This document shows, one piece after another, positions 35,545-47,036 of a stretch of 64,000 bases of DNA (position 1 is the stretch's first letter; every line of letters starts with the position of its first letter). Source of the stretch: Geosiphon pyriformis (taxonomy: Eukaryota > Glomeromycota > Glomeromycetes > Archaeosporales > Geosiphonaceae); NCBI GenBank assembly GCA_016748015.1, contig JAAOMT010000502.1, forward strand, positions 66,519 to 130,518, in the 5' to 3' direction. Under the pieces are notes generated by a model that was given only the letters and a program-made list of their open reading frames with translations, did no database searches and was not told where the DNA came from. A program made the translations under genes and the position numbers.

Positions 35545-35845
35545 CCTGATAAGATCCTCTAAATTATAGGTCTCCTATACCTCACAAATTTTATTTATAT
35601 GTGTTGCTTTTAATCAGAGACAAATTGTCTATCGTTCTCCTTCGGAAAATCTTAATCGTAAGAAATAAAGCTTAGTCATTTCTTGGAGTGCTATTGGAAT
35701 ATTCAATCTTGTAAAATTCTCATTTTTGATTGGACATTATTCTGATTGGAATCCATTTATAATGAAAGGAGGATACATTATCTTATTCCATATGCGTCAA
35801 TTGTTTGTTTAAACATTTTAAGATAAAGCTCTGCCATAATTTAGG

Positions 35846-36004
35846 TACGCCAAACTGGATGGTGTTGGCGTAGATCAACATCAATTTAGCAGACTAAAAT
35901 ATGATTTCCACGAAGAATGCCAGTTGAAAAAAATGATTAAGGAGTTGAACTCACCAGAATTGATGTTAATAAAGTCCAATTTTAGAAAACCAATATTCAT
36001 TTAA
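35846..36004 (+). pseudogene. Orphan coding-like exon, copy 2
   Basis: Duplicate of 21383-21541 with the 52-codon frame still open and only a few substitutions. The GTAATA following the ELM codons in copy 1 reads GTTAAT here. The retained open frame may only reflect recent duplication. Confidence 0.5.
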
Positions 36005-36126
36005 AAATATATTTCCCGGTTATTAAAGTATTTTTATTGGTAAATTGCAAGAAGTGAGGAAAACAATTCAATAAGAGCATTTTGAGTTGTGCTATTTATT
36101 TATATTTATTTTTTTTACATCTTTTG

Positions 36127-36331
36127 AGCGTATGCCGGGTATCTCAGCCCTTATATGGGAAATAAATTCAAGAATCAACCAATTAACAGCAACCCCCGAT
36201 GATATTTATGGTTCCGAAAACTTACATATTTTTACATTTGGTCAACCCCGTATTGGTAACATTCCATTTGCTTGTATGGTGAATTGATTACTAAAAGACC
36301 ATGTTATACGTGTTACACATGAAAATGACCC
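36127..36331 (+). pseudogene. Lipase-like copy D, exon-3 fragment
   Basis: Matches exon 3 of copy C from its first base (AYAAISAIIW in C, AYAGISALIWEIN here) through FTFGQPRIGN and the HVIRVTHEND region, then ends abruptly. Exons 1 and 2 and intron 2 of copy C are absent: homology jumps from the 5' flank (equivalent of 21655 in C) straight to the exon 3 acceptor. Two C-to-T changes turn Arg codons into Cys and a stop (CGA to TGA near 36285). It is a dead fragment. Confidence 0.8.
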
Positions 36332-36560
36332 AACAAGGCCAGAAGTGAGCCTTAATTATGATAAGATTTCTAGACAAATTAGTAATAATAACAAAGCAAT
36401 TCTGGACACTCACATTACTTTCCCTAAAGAAATATGCTTCTTTAAGAAGCTTTATCATCAGCAAACCTATAAGTCTTGGGAAAAGCTCTTGGAAGTAAGA
36501 GCCATCACTCTCCAGATAGCTAGTTTTTCTAATGCAAGAATTTGGTTATTCTGAGAGGTA
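36332..36560 (+). other. Unrecognised coding-like fragment fused to lipase scrap D
   Basis: Directly after the lipase homology ends, about 70 codons remain open (SLNYDKISRQISNNN, then THITFPKEICFFKKLYHQQ) with natural composition. It is not lipase sequence and I do not recognise it. The abrupt junction suggests a rearrangement breakpoint joining two gene fragments. Confidence 0.3.
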
Positions 36561-37325
36561 TTTTTAGGAATTGATTAATAATCTTTGAAGGCATCAGTCA
36601 TTGTAAGTCTAAAGAAAGGGTGAAACAAGGCTTATTTGCCTTCTATTGAAGAAATTTTGCTGTGTCTAGAAAAAGTACAAAGAAACCATTCCACCTAATA
36701 TTTTTCATACTCTCTCGAAACTCAGGACACTATATTTTTTCATTGTGATAAGATTTATGAGAGATCGAGCTTCATCAATACATAAGAGAATTTTTGAGAT
36801 AAAAATGAATGTTCATCAAAATTATAAATCAATTTGATAACTTGTGAATAAAGTAATCTCAAATCATATTTTGCCCAGGATTTTTGTTCATGTATTGTAA
36901 GCACTTTTTCTTATATTTTTCAATAGCTAAACAATTTAGTTAAATGAGATATCATTCAACATATTTACATTCATTGTGTTTTAGAGGAAGAGTTTGTATA
37001 TATAATTTCTAGGATCAGATTGGAAATAAAAAAAAATTATTTAAAGAACTAGAATTAAAAAGTCTTTAAGAAGCCATGACTATTTATATTTTTTATCAAA
37101 GTAATTCCTATTTTAGCTTTAAAATTTTAATACTTTAAATGAGCAAAAGTGCTTTAAATATGTTAGGTTTAATTTTCAAATGGATATTAATTATAAAACG
37201 ACTTTGAATTTAAAAAAATTAAGGATTATTTATAGCTTTATTATTAATTGTTGTTAGATTACAAATTTTTATTATATAGTTCTTTAAATATAGTATATTA
37301 TAAAACATTACATAAATAAAACAAT
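36561..37325. other. AT-rich stretch
   Basis: No gene or RNA supportable. It lies between the rearranged lipase scrap and the tandem repeat. Confidence 0.5.
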
Positions 37326-37329
37326 GTGA

Positions 37330-38180
37330 AGATTTCATATATAAAAAAATTATATGGGTATTGCCACATGATCAAGTTTGTATTTGCAATCAAATGTGCA
37401 CGCGACAAGTCCGAGGTAATTTTAGATCACCTCTATAATTATCTCAAGACATCCTTCCGAAAATTTTTTTATTTTTTAACAAGTACAATACCCAGCAAAC
37501 CTCATCTTAAAAAAGTTGCATCGATACAAAGCGAGAGGAAGGAAGGATAGGAAGGGAGGACAAAGAACTTTTGCCGTAAATAAGCCATCTATAAAAAAAT
37601 ACATGTATGAGTATTGTCACATGATTAAGTTGTTATTTGCGATCATTTAAGAAGAAAAATGTGCACGCGACAACTAAAAGATAATTTTAGATTACCTCTA
37701 TAATTATCTTAAAAAATCGCCAGAAAATTCTTCCGCAAAAATCTTTTTTTTTTGCTTTTATTTTTTTATTTTTTTTATTTTTAACAAGTACAATACCCAG
37801 CGAACCTCACCTTAAAAAAGTTACACCGATACAAAGCGAGAGAGAGGAAAGATAGGAGGGGAGGACGAAGGACTTTTGCCGTAAATAAGCCATCTATAAA
37901 AAAATAGATGTATGAGTATTGTCACATGATCAAGTTGTTATTTGCGATCATTTAAGAAGAAAAATGTGCACGCGACAACTAAAAGATAATTTTAGATTAC
38001 CTCTATAATTATCTTAAAGAATCGCCACAAATCTTTCCACAAAAATCTTTTTTTTTTGCTTTTTATTTTTATTTTTTTACTTTTTATTTTTTTATTTTTT
38101 TATTTTTATTTTTTTAACTTTTTAACAAGTACAATACCCAGCGAATCTCACCTTAAAAAATTTACATCGAAGCAAAGCGA
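37330..38180. repeat. Tandem repeat, three units of about 305 bp
   Basis: Three head-to-tail units share the landmarks TATTGTCACATGATCAAG, ATGTGCACGCGACAA, a T-rich tract, ACAAGTACAATACCCAGC and CAAAGCGAGAG. The phrase GCCGTAAATAAGCC occurs at 37573 and 37878, giving a 305-bp period. The first unit is shorter (partial, diverged). Each unit ends in a purine-rich GGAAGG segment that is greatly expanded after the third unit. Confidence 0.85.
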
Positions 38181-38430
38181 GAGAGGAGGACAAAAAAAGG
38201 AAAGAAGGAAGGGGGGACGAAAAGGAGGCAGAAAGAAAGAGATGAAGGAAGGGAAGAAACGAAGGAAGGAAGAAACGAAGGAAGGGAAGAAACGAAGGAA
38301 GGGAAGAAAGGAAGGAAGGGATAAAGAAAGGAAGGAAGCAATAAAAGAAGGAAAGGAAGCGGTAAAAAAAGAATGGGAAGCGATAAAGAAAAGAAGGAAA
38401 GCGATAAAGGAAGGAAGGAAGCCATTTTTA
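38180..38430 (+). repeat. Purine-rich GAAGGAAG minisatellite
   Basis: About 250 bp almost entirely A and G, built from GGAAG, GAAAC and AAGGGAAG units. It produces long low-complexity open frames on both strands (Lys/Glu/Arg on plus, Ser/Phe/Leu/Pro on minus), which are artefacts of the repeat. Confidence 0.9.
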
Positions 38431-38783
38431 TATAAAAATTTATTCAAATAATTAGGTTATTCGTTATAAACATAGCCCCCTTCTAAATGATGTAATTTTA
38501 TTATAATGTCGTGTTGTTTTGATCAGAATCTTTAATTATAATTATTAATCACTAATTTTTTAAAATGTCTATCAAGATCTGTCTCACGCTATCAGCGCCA
38601 AGTTACTAAATTGGCATAAAGTACAAAGTCCGAGCCCTTAAAATTTTTCATCTCCCTGCCATATCCCTGCTATCATCTCCCTGCTATCCTTGTTAAATAA
38701 TCATTATTGTTCATATTTTATTGTTTATAAATAATATTCACCATCAACTTTTACTATTAAGAAAAAGCCGGAATCTGAGTAGG

Positions 38784-38861
38784 GTTACCGTAGAGCACTG
38801 CCTATAGTACCTGGTCTTAATTATGAGGAGGGGGATATCATAGGCAGTGCTCTATGGTAAT
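38784..38861. repeat. Near-perfect hairpin, 25-bp arms
   Basis: The arm GTTACCGTAGAGCACTGCCT (from 38784) is mirrored by AGGCAGTGCTCTATGGTAAT (to 38861) with about a 30-bp loop. The stem is near-complete with only a few mismatches. It could be a small MITE, a structured RNA or a recombination remnant. Confidence 0.85.
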
Positions 38862-41688
38862 CTTGATATTTACTGTTTTCACAAAGATTATCGTGATAAA
38901 GTTTCGTTATAGATTTTTCAAATAAGCCATAAAGGTGATTAGTTTGGTATTACGGTTCTTTTTTTTTTTCCTTGAAACGAGATTGAAAAAAAAAATTTTT
39001 ATATCAAGCAAAATATAGAGTAAAGTAATGATCACTTATTTTAAAATATCAGAAATTCTTCAAAATTTAAGATAAATTTAACAAGTTAATTTCTTGCTTT
39101 GATATACTTTTGAATGGTCAAATGTATAATTTCTTCGTCAAATAAAATTAATTTTTCCTTTTGATTTGTTTGAAATCGTAATTGCTAAAAAATTTGGATT
39201 TGTACTCCGCAAATTTCTTGTTCATTGTTTTATTACCATAATCTATAGTTTTTGAGGTTATCAAGTCGTTCTTAATCTTGAAGTGCCAAAATAAATTTAT
39301 TTGTTGAATTTAGAAGATTAGTTTGCAAATCAAATTTAATCGAAATTACTTTTCTATACATATATCTACCTAATTAGTTTCATTTTACTACCTTTCTATA
39401 TCCTTTAATACTTCAGACATAATATTAATTTCACTATCAGTTTATATAATTTATAAAACTTTATCATAGCTCATATAAAAAGCATAGAAATAAAAAACAC
39501 TAATAATTGAGACTTTTAAATCTATTAGGATTACTTTTTGAAAAAATTTATGGTAATATTTAATCCTCATTCTGCTTATGAAAATTGGTAGATATTATAC
39601 TTTTATATCATTTTTCTAGTTGGCTAATTAGAAATCGATAAAAGTCTGCATTAACTAATGAGAAAAATGTTCGCTTTTATTGTAAATAATTAGTTTATAT
39701 TATTTTTTCAATAAAGTATTTATCACCTTTCCCTTGAATATACTTCCGAAATTTTTGCTACATTCTATATATAATTAAGTTGTAGCCTTTTTGGTTTTGC
39801 TATCATCAAGTTAAAAGGATTCAAAATTTTTTATAAAAAATAGGTCCAATCCTAACCACTCTTATCATTATCATCGGCACTTTGCTGCCTTGGTACTCGA
39901 AAATAAATTGTAACAAAAAATTAGATCATTCAGAAATTACTAGTTAATCTCATATGTTACTGTACAATGTTATTTGATTTCATTCCAGTTTAACATTTAT
40001 TAAAATCCTGGGAATTTAAATTGATTTACCCTTTGAACACAAAACCAGAAGTACTTTTAAAATTTCCGTATGATAAAGGTATTCCCCTTTTAACTTGTAT
40101 AACTAAAGTTAAAACAACTTTGGTGTTTTGGCACTTCAATTCACTTTATTAAAACCAAAAGACCGAAAAGTCCATTTTTAACTTCGAAAAAAAGCAGGTC
40201 CTATATTAGATTTTGCGTTGCGCGATCCAAAACTTAAATTTTTCAAAACTGAAATTGATTTATTTTTGAAAACATGCTAAAATGAGGTTATCCATTAAAA
40301 GGGATGAATAAGTTAGAAGGGTGTTTACTATAGCGATGGGAACATACTGGTTTCATACTCTCAAGCAATGAATAATACACCAATATTCGAACTTATATTA
40401 TTTTATATCTGATTTACCTTTTGGTTATGGTTTTGTTTAATTTTGAAGAACGTTTTATTTGGAGTATAAAATCGAGATACCTTCTAGTTTTTGAGCAATA
40501 TATTTTTTAGTTTAAATTTGTTAAATGTTGGATTCATTGGTTTTTTGTATTAATATTTTTGTAACTAATATAAAGTGTTAACATATTAAGATAATTTGTA
40601 TTTTAAATTATTTAAGAAAATTAATTGGTCAAAAAATTAATTAATGCCATTATAGTCATTAAAAAAGTTTTATTTATTACAAAAACGGTTTTTAATAATT
40701 TCTATATTTTAAAGCTGTTAAAAAACAATCCTAGTGGCTGGTCACGGGTAGAAAACGCATGAACCAAACTTATAATTTAATTCTTAAGAATAAGAAGAAT
40801 TTAAGTATTGGTGAGATCACACTTTGTTAAAGCATAATAAAAAGAAATTCTATTATTCAAAATGAAATTTTATTTTTTTAAACAATTTCAACTTTTTTAT
40901 TGATAGAAAATTTTTTTATTTAGCAATTATTACAATTATTTGCATCATATTAAATAATTATTTTAATTCTGAAACGGGAAATAATCATATGATATAAAAT
41001 TAAAATTATAGATTTTAAATTCTATTTAAAAACTAATTTAAATTAAGCTATTTTCATTAAAAAGTTTTTATATACAAATTTGAATACAATAAACATATTA
41101 TGAATATTAAAAAAATTAAATTTTTCTATAAATTCTTAATCAAAGTTTTTTTTATAGTATATTTTAAAAACAGTCTAATAAATTGAGATGTGAATATATA
41201 ATAATTATAACAAAATACCACATAAAAATTTTTTTTTTAAATCAGCTATTAATTAAATCAATAAAATAAATTCACACACATTATAATTTTTAGAACTTTA
41301 ACAATATCATAAGTTTTTTTTTCAATCAAAAATTTTATAATCATTATTATATTTACATAATATAAATATAATTGTTTATCTTTTTGGGAATTCTTACAAT
41401 ATCATAAAGTTTTGAATAGTTTAATTAATTTTATTTTTGACATTTTCCTTACCTAATAAAATTAATCGAAATATAATTATTTTGTCGACTTTAGCTTTTT
41501 TTCAATAATATCTTTCATATAACTTTTGTTATTTGTTAACATGAATTGTTAAATGTTTAATAATTAATAAAAACATAAAATAGAAAAAAAAATTGAATTA
41601 TTTATTAATATAATATTTGACAAAGTGGCTGAACAGGTTATACAAATTTATTAAATATTTATTTAGTTTTAAAATTTAAAAAAGATTA

Positions 41689-41722
<34 letters not shown>

Positions 41723-43429
41723 AGTATAAATGGATTCCTTCAAACAATAAAATGTTTTTAGATTAAGTGGGAAAGGGAGAATTTTTTATTGTTAAAAGTA
41801 GATAAGAGAGAGGCAGAATTCTATTTCAGGGAAATAAAATTAAAAGTATTAAAAAAGTGGAGCCATGAAAATTCCTTTGAAATCTCTTAAAGACAGCCAA
41901 AAGATCGAAAATATCAATTCAGCTGATTTTTTTCCTTTTGAGAAAATATGTTGTTTTTATTATCACTATTTCTTTATAACATTAAAGATCGTATTGGAAT
42001 ATTTGCGCATTTTTGTTATGCCTACTGCAAACATATCATTGAATGATGTGGAAATCACAAAGAGTTTTAACCAATCGAGTTTAATTTTAGGCAGTAAACA
42101 GATGTTTCCTGGGAAATTCAACCTAAAACATTTATCAATAATAGATTTTCACCACAATTATTCTTTTTAAATAAATACTAATTTTTTTAATGCTAATAGT
42201 TTAATACAATTAACAAGCTATTTAATAATGTACAACTTTTTGCAGTAAATATACTCCTTTTCTTGAGCATTCTACCTTTTAACATTTATTTTTATTAATT
42301 AGGTAGTAAATTCAAAGAAAAAATAGTTTTTCAATTATAAATAAGCACCCACATGCAATATTAAGGTTATTATTGCTGTAATCTTTAAAATTCTTTCTTA
42401 TCTTGAGAAAAAATATCCCAATTTTATGTTATCTTGTTTAGAATACTCTTTAATTGTGTTTATCAATATTTGAGTCAAGAATTGGTTCTTTCTAATGATA
42501 TTCCTAGCTATGAAAAACTAAAATATTAAACATTTATTATAATTAACGTGTATTTTGGACATTTTGCCTCTATTAACTTCAATATTGTAAAAGGGAAAGA
42601 ATTTTATTTCTAACTTTTGGCATGCACATCTATTTATAGAAAATAATAATAAGAATGTTAGTTTAAATCTTTACCAGGTTAAAGAGGTTTCAAATTATTA
42701 AAGTTAAAACAATTAATTTACAAGGCAAGCCGTTTTTATTTATGCAAATTATCATATTTATTGAATAAATGTTATATCATCATATGGGGGTTCAAGGTTT
42801 TTTAGGCTTATTTTTATTATGATAATAAAAATAAGATTCGAATTTAATATAAAATCATTTTCTGAAGTTTTTTATTTTGCTTAGTATTCAAAACAAGAAG
42901 GACAGATTTAAAATCTTGTAATGGTAATTCTAAGTGAATTAATTGAATAGTGGTTACCTCTATATCAGGATATCATCATAATATTAAATATTAATAGAGA
43001 CGCAATATTTTCTCATTGTGAGATTAAATAATATAAATAATAAATGATAAATATGTTTTTATCATGCTATTATTATATCGTATCTTGTAATATAAAGAAA
43101 TACAAAAGTGATAGCTAACTTCTATATCTCATTATTAAAATGAATGATTTTTGATATGTAGGACTTTTGAAAACAAAAAGTTTCACGCGGTTATAGTTCA
43201 TTTTGGGTAGTAAAATAATCCCAGAAGTAAATAAAATTTAACTCAACTGTCATACTTGATCAAAAAAACCGAAAATTCGGCTGTTTAAATATTTCATAGT
43301 TTTCGAATAGAGGCTTTAAAATCTTCGAAGGCGATTTGATTGCCAATATATTTAAGTGACCAGAATTAATTGATCAATTGATAATATGCATAAATACTCA
43401 TACATGGGAAAGGATCTCATACTTTATCA
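38862..43429. other. AT-rich intergenic stretch
   Basis: About 4.5 kb without a gene I can support. It holds one copy of a dispersed repeat (39370-39810, listed separately) and an AATAAT/ATTATT microsatellite palindrome at about 41685-41722. One 101-codon frame at 41865-42170 (ending NLKHLSIIDFHHNYSF) is possible but unsupported. Confidence 0.55.
39370..39810. repeat. Dispersed repeat, copy 1
   Basis: About 400 bp that recur in reverse complement at about 61540-61990. The best-preserved block includes TAATCCTCATTCTG, TTGGCTAATTAGAAATCG and AAAAGTCTGCATTAA, with further matches to both sides (AAACTTTATCATAG, GCTATCATCAAGT). Confidence 0.7.
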
Positions 43430-44911
43430 ATGGCAACCGAGCAATTCTTTCATGCTTTATCCGATGATTTTGGAAATTTACTGGATAGCCAGAATCTCTC
43501 TGATGTTAAGATTGTTGTTGGAGAAGCGCCCAATATCAGAACTTTTCATGCTCATACGCAAATTTTGGCAGCAAGATCACCATATTTTGCTGTAGCACTC
43601 TCTAGTAATTGGGTTAAGAGGGAAAACAATGCCATTATCTTCGCTAAACCTAATATTTCACCTAAAATCTTTGAAATAATTCTCAGGTAAGGGTTTTTAT
43701 TTGCTTCAAAGTATTTTAGCCAACATAAATTCATATGTTTCATTTTCCTGTACAGATATATTTATAATGGCGAGATCTCTCTTGATAAACATGGAGTACC
43801 TACAATTTTAGAATTGCTTGTTACCGCTGACGAGCTTATTCTAGAAAAAATTATTGATCCCCTTGAAGACCATTTGATTGAACACCGTGCAAAAGAGCTA
43901 GAAGAAAATTTCGCCACTTTGCAAAAAACTTCATTTATGCATGATTCTTTCAAAAAGTTACAAAACTTCTGTACAGAAATAGCTGCTAAAAATCCAGCCA
44001 TAGTCTTCAACTCGCAAGATTTTACCTCCCTTAGTGAAAATGTTCTTTCCTCAATTTTAACCAGGGATGACCTAAATATAAAAGAATCTGAAATATGGGA
44101 AAAGATTGTGGAATGGGGAGTTGCTAAATTGGATAACAATATTCAGATGAAAGAAGTTCTTGACTGGACAGATGAAAACTTTAACGCCTTTAAGGAATCC
44201 ATTGAAAGCCTTCTACCTTTAATCCGCTTCTTTAACATATCTTCAGTTGATTTCTATCACAAAGTAAAACCATTTGCGAGAATCTTACCTGGAACTTTAT
44301 ATGAAGATCTTTTACATCATTATCTCGTACCGGGTAGTCATCAAAAGTCTGTAGACGCTCAGCCATTACGTTATTCTCGATTAAATATTGATTCAAAGCT
44401 TCTTCGATCGCATAATATAAGACAGCTTGATGATTGGATTCAAGGCAAAGACGAAAATACTCCTTTTGAAGATCAACTTGGAAATGATTTTAAATTGTTA
44501 CTTCGAGGCAGTCGAGACGGATTCACTCCAGCCGATTTTCATCGATTATGTGATAATAAAGGATCAACAGTAAGTGTAATCAAAGTGAAAGGAACCGGTC
44601 AGCTAATTGGCGGCTATACCCCAGAACCTTGGCACTCTAGGGCTGAATATTTAAATGGAAAGGGAAGTTTTATTTTTTCCCTTGGAGATGGCAAAGCTGA
44701 AAATGCTAAACTTAGCAAATTTGTTAGCAGATTTGGACCTTTGTGTAATTCAAGGTTAGGACCCTCTTTTGGAAATACCGATCTTTGGTTGTATAGCAAT
44801 GACTTTAAAAGTAGTCAAGGGTGCCATTGTAAAAAGTCAATAAATTATGAGCATGCTATAATGCCTGGATCAGAAAATCAACAAGTGGATTTCTTTTATC
44901 GAGGAGTATGA
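43430..44911 (+). CDS. BTB-BACK-TLDc domain protein, second copy, 470 aa with altered tail
   Basis: Exons 43430-43686 and 43756-44911 give 470 residues, closely related to the gene at 10775 through BTB, BACK and most of TLDc. The intron position and phase are the same, and intron sequences are also similar, so the duplication is fairly recent. The variable part lies in TLDc around SRFGPLCNSRLGPSFGNTDL, where the two copies differ most; this may be the ligand-contacting surface. Near the end, one extra base (TTTTATCGAGGAG versus TTTGCTGAGGAG) puts the gene out of frame and stops it at RGV. The conserved EEYEVFQIIK strand that finishes the TLDc fold continues in the next frame to about 44934. 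The protein may still fold imperfectly, or the extra base may be an assembly error. Confidence 0.88.
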
Positions 44912-44934
44912 AGTTTTTCAAATTATAAAAAGAT

Positions 44935-47036
44935 AAATTCGTCTTATTCAATTTGAATATATACTGAAGACTACTATCTAAGAAATTTTCACTGACAGAA
45001 TATTCTACTATTTTGAGCTTCACAATAAAGTGAAAAGAATATAATTTAATCTATTTTAAACATCAAGAATACTTTGGGAACTTAAAAGTTGTTTTTAACA
45101 AAAAGTGATCTCTGAATTTTAGGTTTTTATCACATAAAACGCTTTTAGGTTAATAGGTTTTAGAAATATTAACTTTTAAATTTATAATTGCTTTTCCACG
45201 TTAATTAAGATTATAAACTTTAGTTTTTTACTGGGCATCGCAATAAAACAATATATTTGAAAGTTTCAATCAAAACATAGCATCAGCCTTTATGATTTCT
45301 TCTGAATGCTAATTTCTCATTATTCAAAATTAAATTTCTTATTTAATTAGAATGAAAAACTTTCTTCTTGTTTTTGAATTGAAATTGAATATTCTTATAT
45401 TCAGAGGAGTGCAACTTAAAGTACTTTTTGCTCTGTTTCCACAAAATTTTGAGTTTATATTTTAAAAAAAATAAATTTCTTCAATCAAATTTAAACTAAC
45501 AAAAGTTCTCGAAACTCGGGAACTTATCTAAAATATGTTTAATTAAAAGGTTTAATTTATATTTTATTATAATATCGCACTTGAAAAGAAGAAAATTTTC
45601 ATTTTTATGACTAAAAAAACAAATTTTTTTTTATACATTATATTTTTGAGATATGAAAGAAAGAAAAAATGTTGATTGTATCAAAAAATTAATATTGCAT
45701 AACCAAACATTTTCTAAGATAATTAAATATTTAATTAGGAATTTATTGCAATATTAAATTTGTTAATAAATAATTCAAGATTGTTTAAAAGAAAGAAATA
45801 AAAATATATGAAGGTTTTTCATTAAATTTAATATAATAATTATTTTTTAATAAAATTTACTTATATTATGATTTATTAAAAAAATTCAAAAAATGATTTT
45901 ATCATAATGGAAATTTCTATGACAGAATTTTAAAGTTCACATTAAATTTGACATTAATAGTAAAACAAATCTTTTAATATAAGAAAATATTCTGACTTGA
46001 GAATTTAGCTTTTAAATAGTAAACATTAAAGATAATGACTCGAAAATTTAATTTTAAGACCAATCACACCAAAAGCTGTGTTTCACAGCTTAAAAGTGGA
46101 ATACCTTATCATATGAAGATTCAAGAAAATTTTAGGCTTGTGTTCCAGGGGTAAATTAATTAAAATTTCCTTGTATTTAAATAAATAACTCTTATAAATA
46201 ATTAAACATTAAACTTGGAATGATTATTAGGGGGTAGAATCAAGACAAAATTGTGATATGTAAAGATTAGCTCGTAATTTCTACACGACCTTATTTTTTA
46301 TTAAAAATAAATTCAATGGTATACAATTTATTTTGGTACAGTTTTTTGCTATAAATTTTTTTTTTGAATGCTTATAACTTGTCGATAAGAAACCCAACTT
46401 TTATAATGTATAAAACCCTTAAAGCAACGCTCAATTTGATTTAGAAATTTTATTATGTATATTCTATTAGCCCTGTAAAACTCAAATCTTCAGTGATGGG
46501 ATAAGGCATAAAAGTGTTTAAGGTAACAACTTATATTTGAAGTTTTTTTTAACAGTTAACAGAAAACCCTAAAGCTTTGATGTCGTTTTTAAAAAAATTA
46601 CCCAAAACAAAAAGATTTTCTCGATCACTTAAAAACATTGTTGATTTTTTATAACATAAGATAGATTTTATTAATAAATCTTTTATTTTATATAGTTGAA
46701 CAATTAAGGATTTTGTTATTTTTTTGCTTTATGTTAAGAATATTTAGGCTAGTTATTAAAAAATGAATGAAATTTTGGAATAAATTTTTTTGTCCCAAAA
46801 AATAAGGGGATTTAAAATATTTTCTTAATTCATTAATTTTAAGATCAGAATTTTTAAAATTCTTCTTTTTTAATATTTGTTATAACGGAATTCTGAACAG
46901 AATGGGTAGTTATATTATTTTCGAGAGTGTCAGAATTTGATTTAAGTATATTTTTAATTCTAAATCCTTCATTTAAGAAAAACATAATTGAGTTTTTTAT
47001 TCTACATGTTTTCAATGATGAAGGAAAATTTATTGA
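44935..47036. other. AT-rich intergenic stretch
   Basis: No gene, RNA or strong repeat supportable. The segment 46940-47010 is shared 3' flank of the receptor copies. Confidence 0.55.

Noticed and set aside
38056-38451. Long frames rich in Lys/Glu/Arg (plus) and Ser/Phe/Leu (minus)
   Set aside because: Produced by the purine-rich minisatellite; all frames stay open because stop codons cannot form in the repeat.
40730-40775. GC-richer phrase GTGGCTGGTCACGGGTAG as a possible transposon end
   Set aside because: No second copy or inverted mate was found in the window.
41865-42170. 101-codon plus-strand frame
   Set aside because: Only the last third has LRR-like flavour; no domain, paralogue or flank support.
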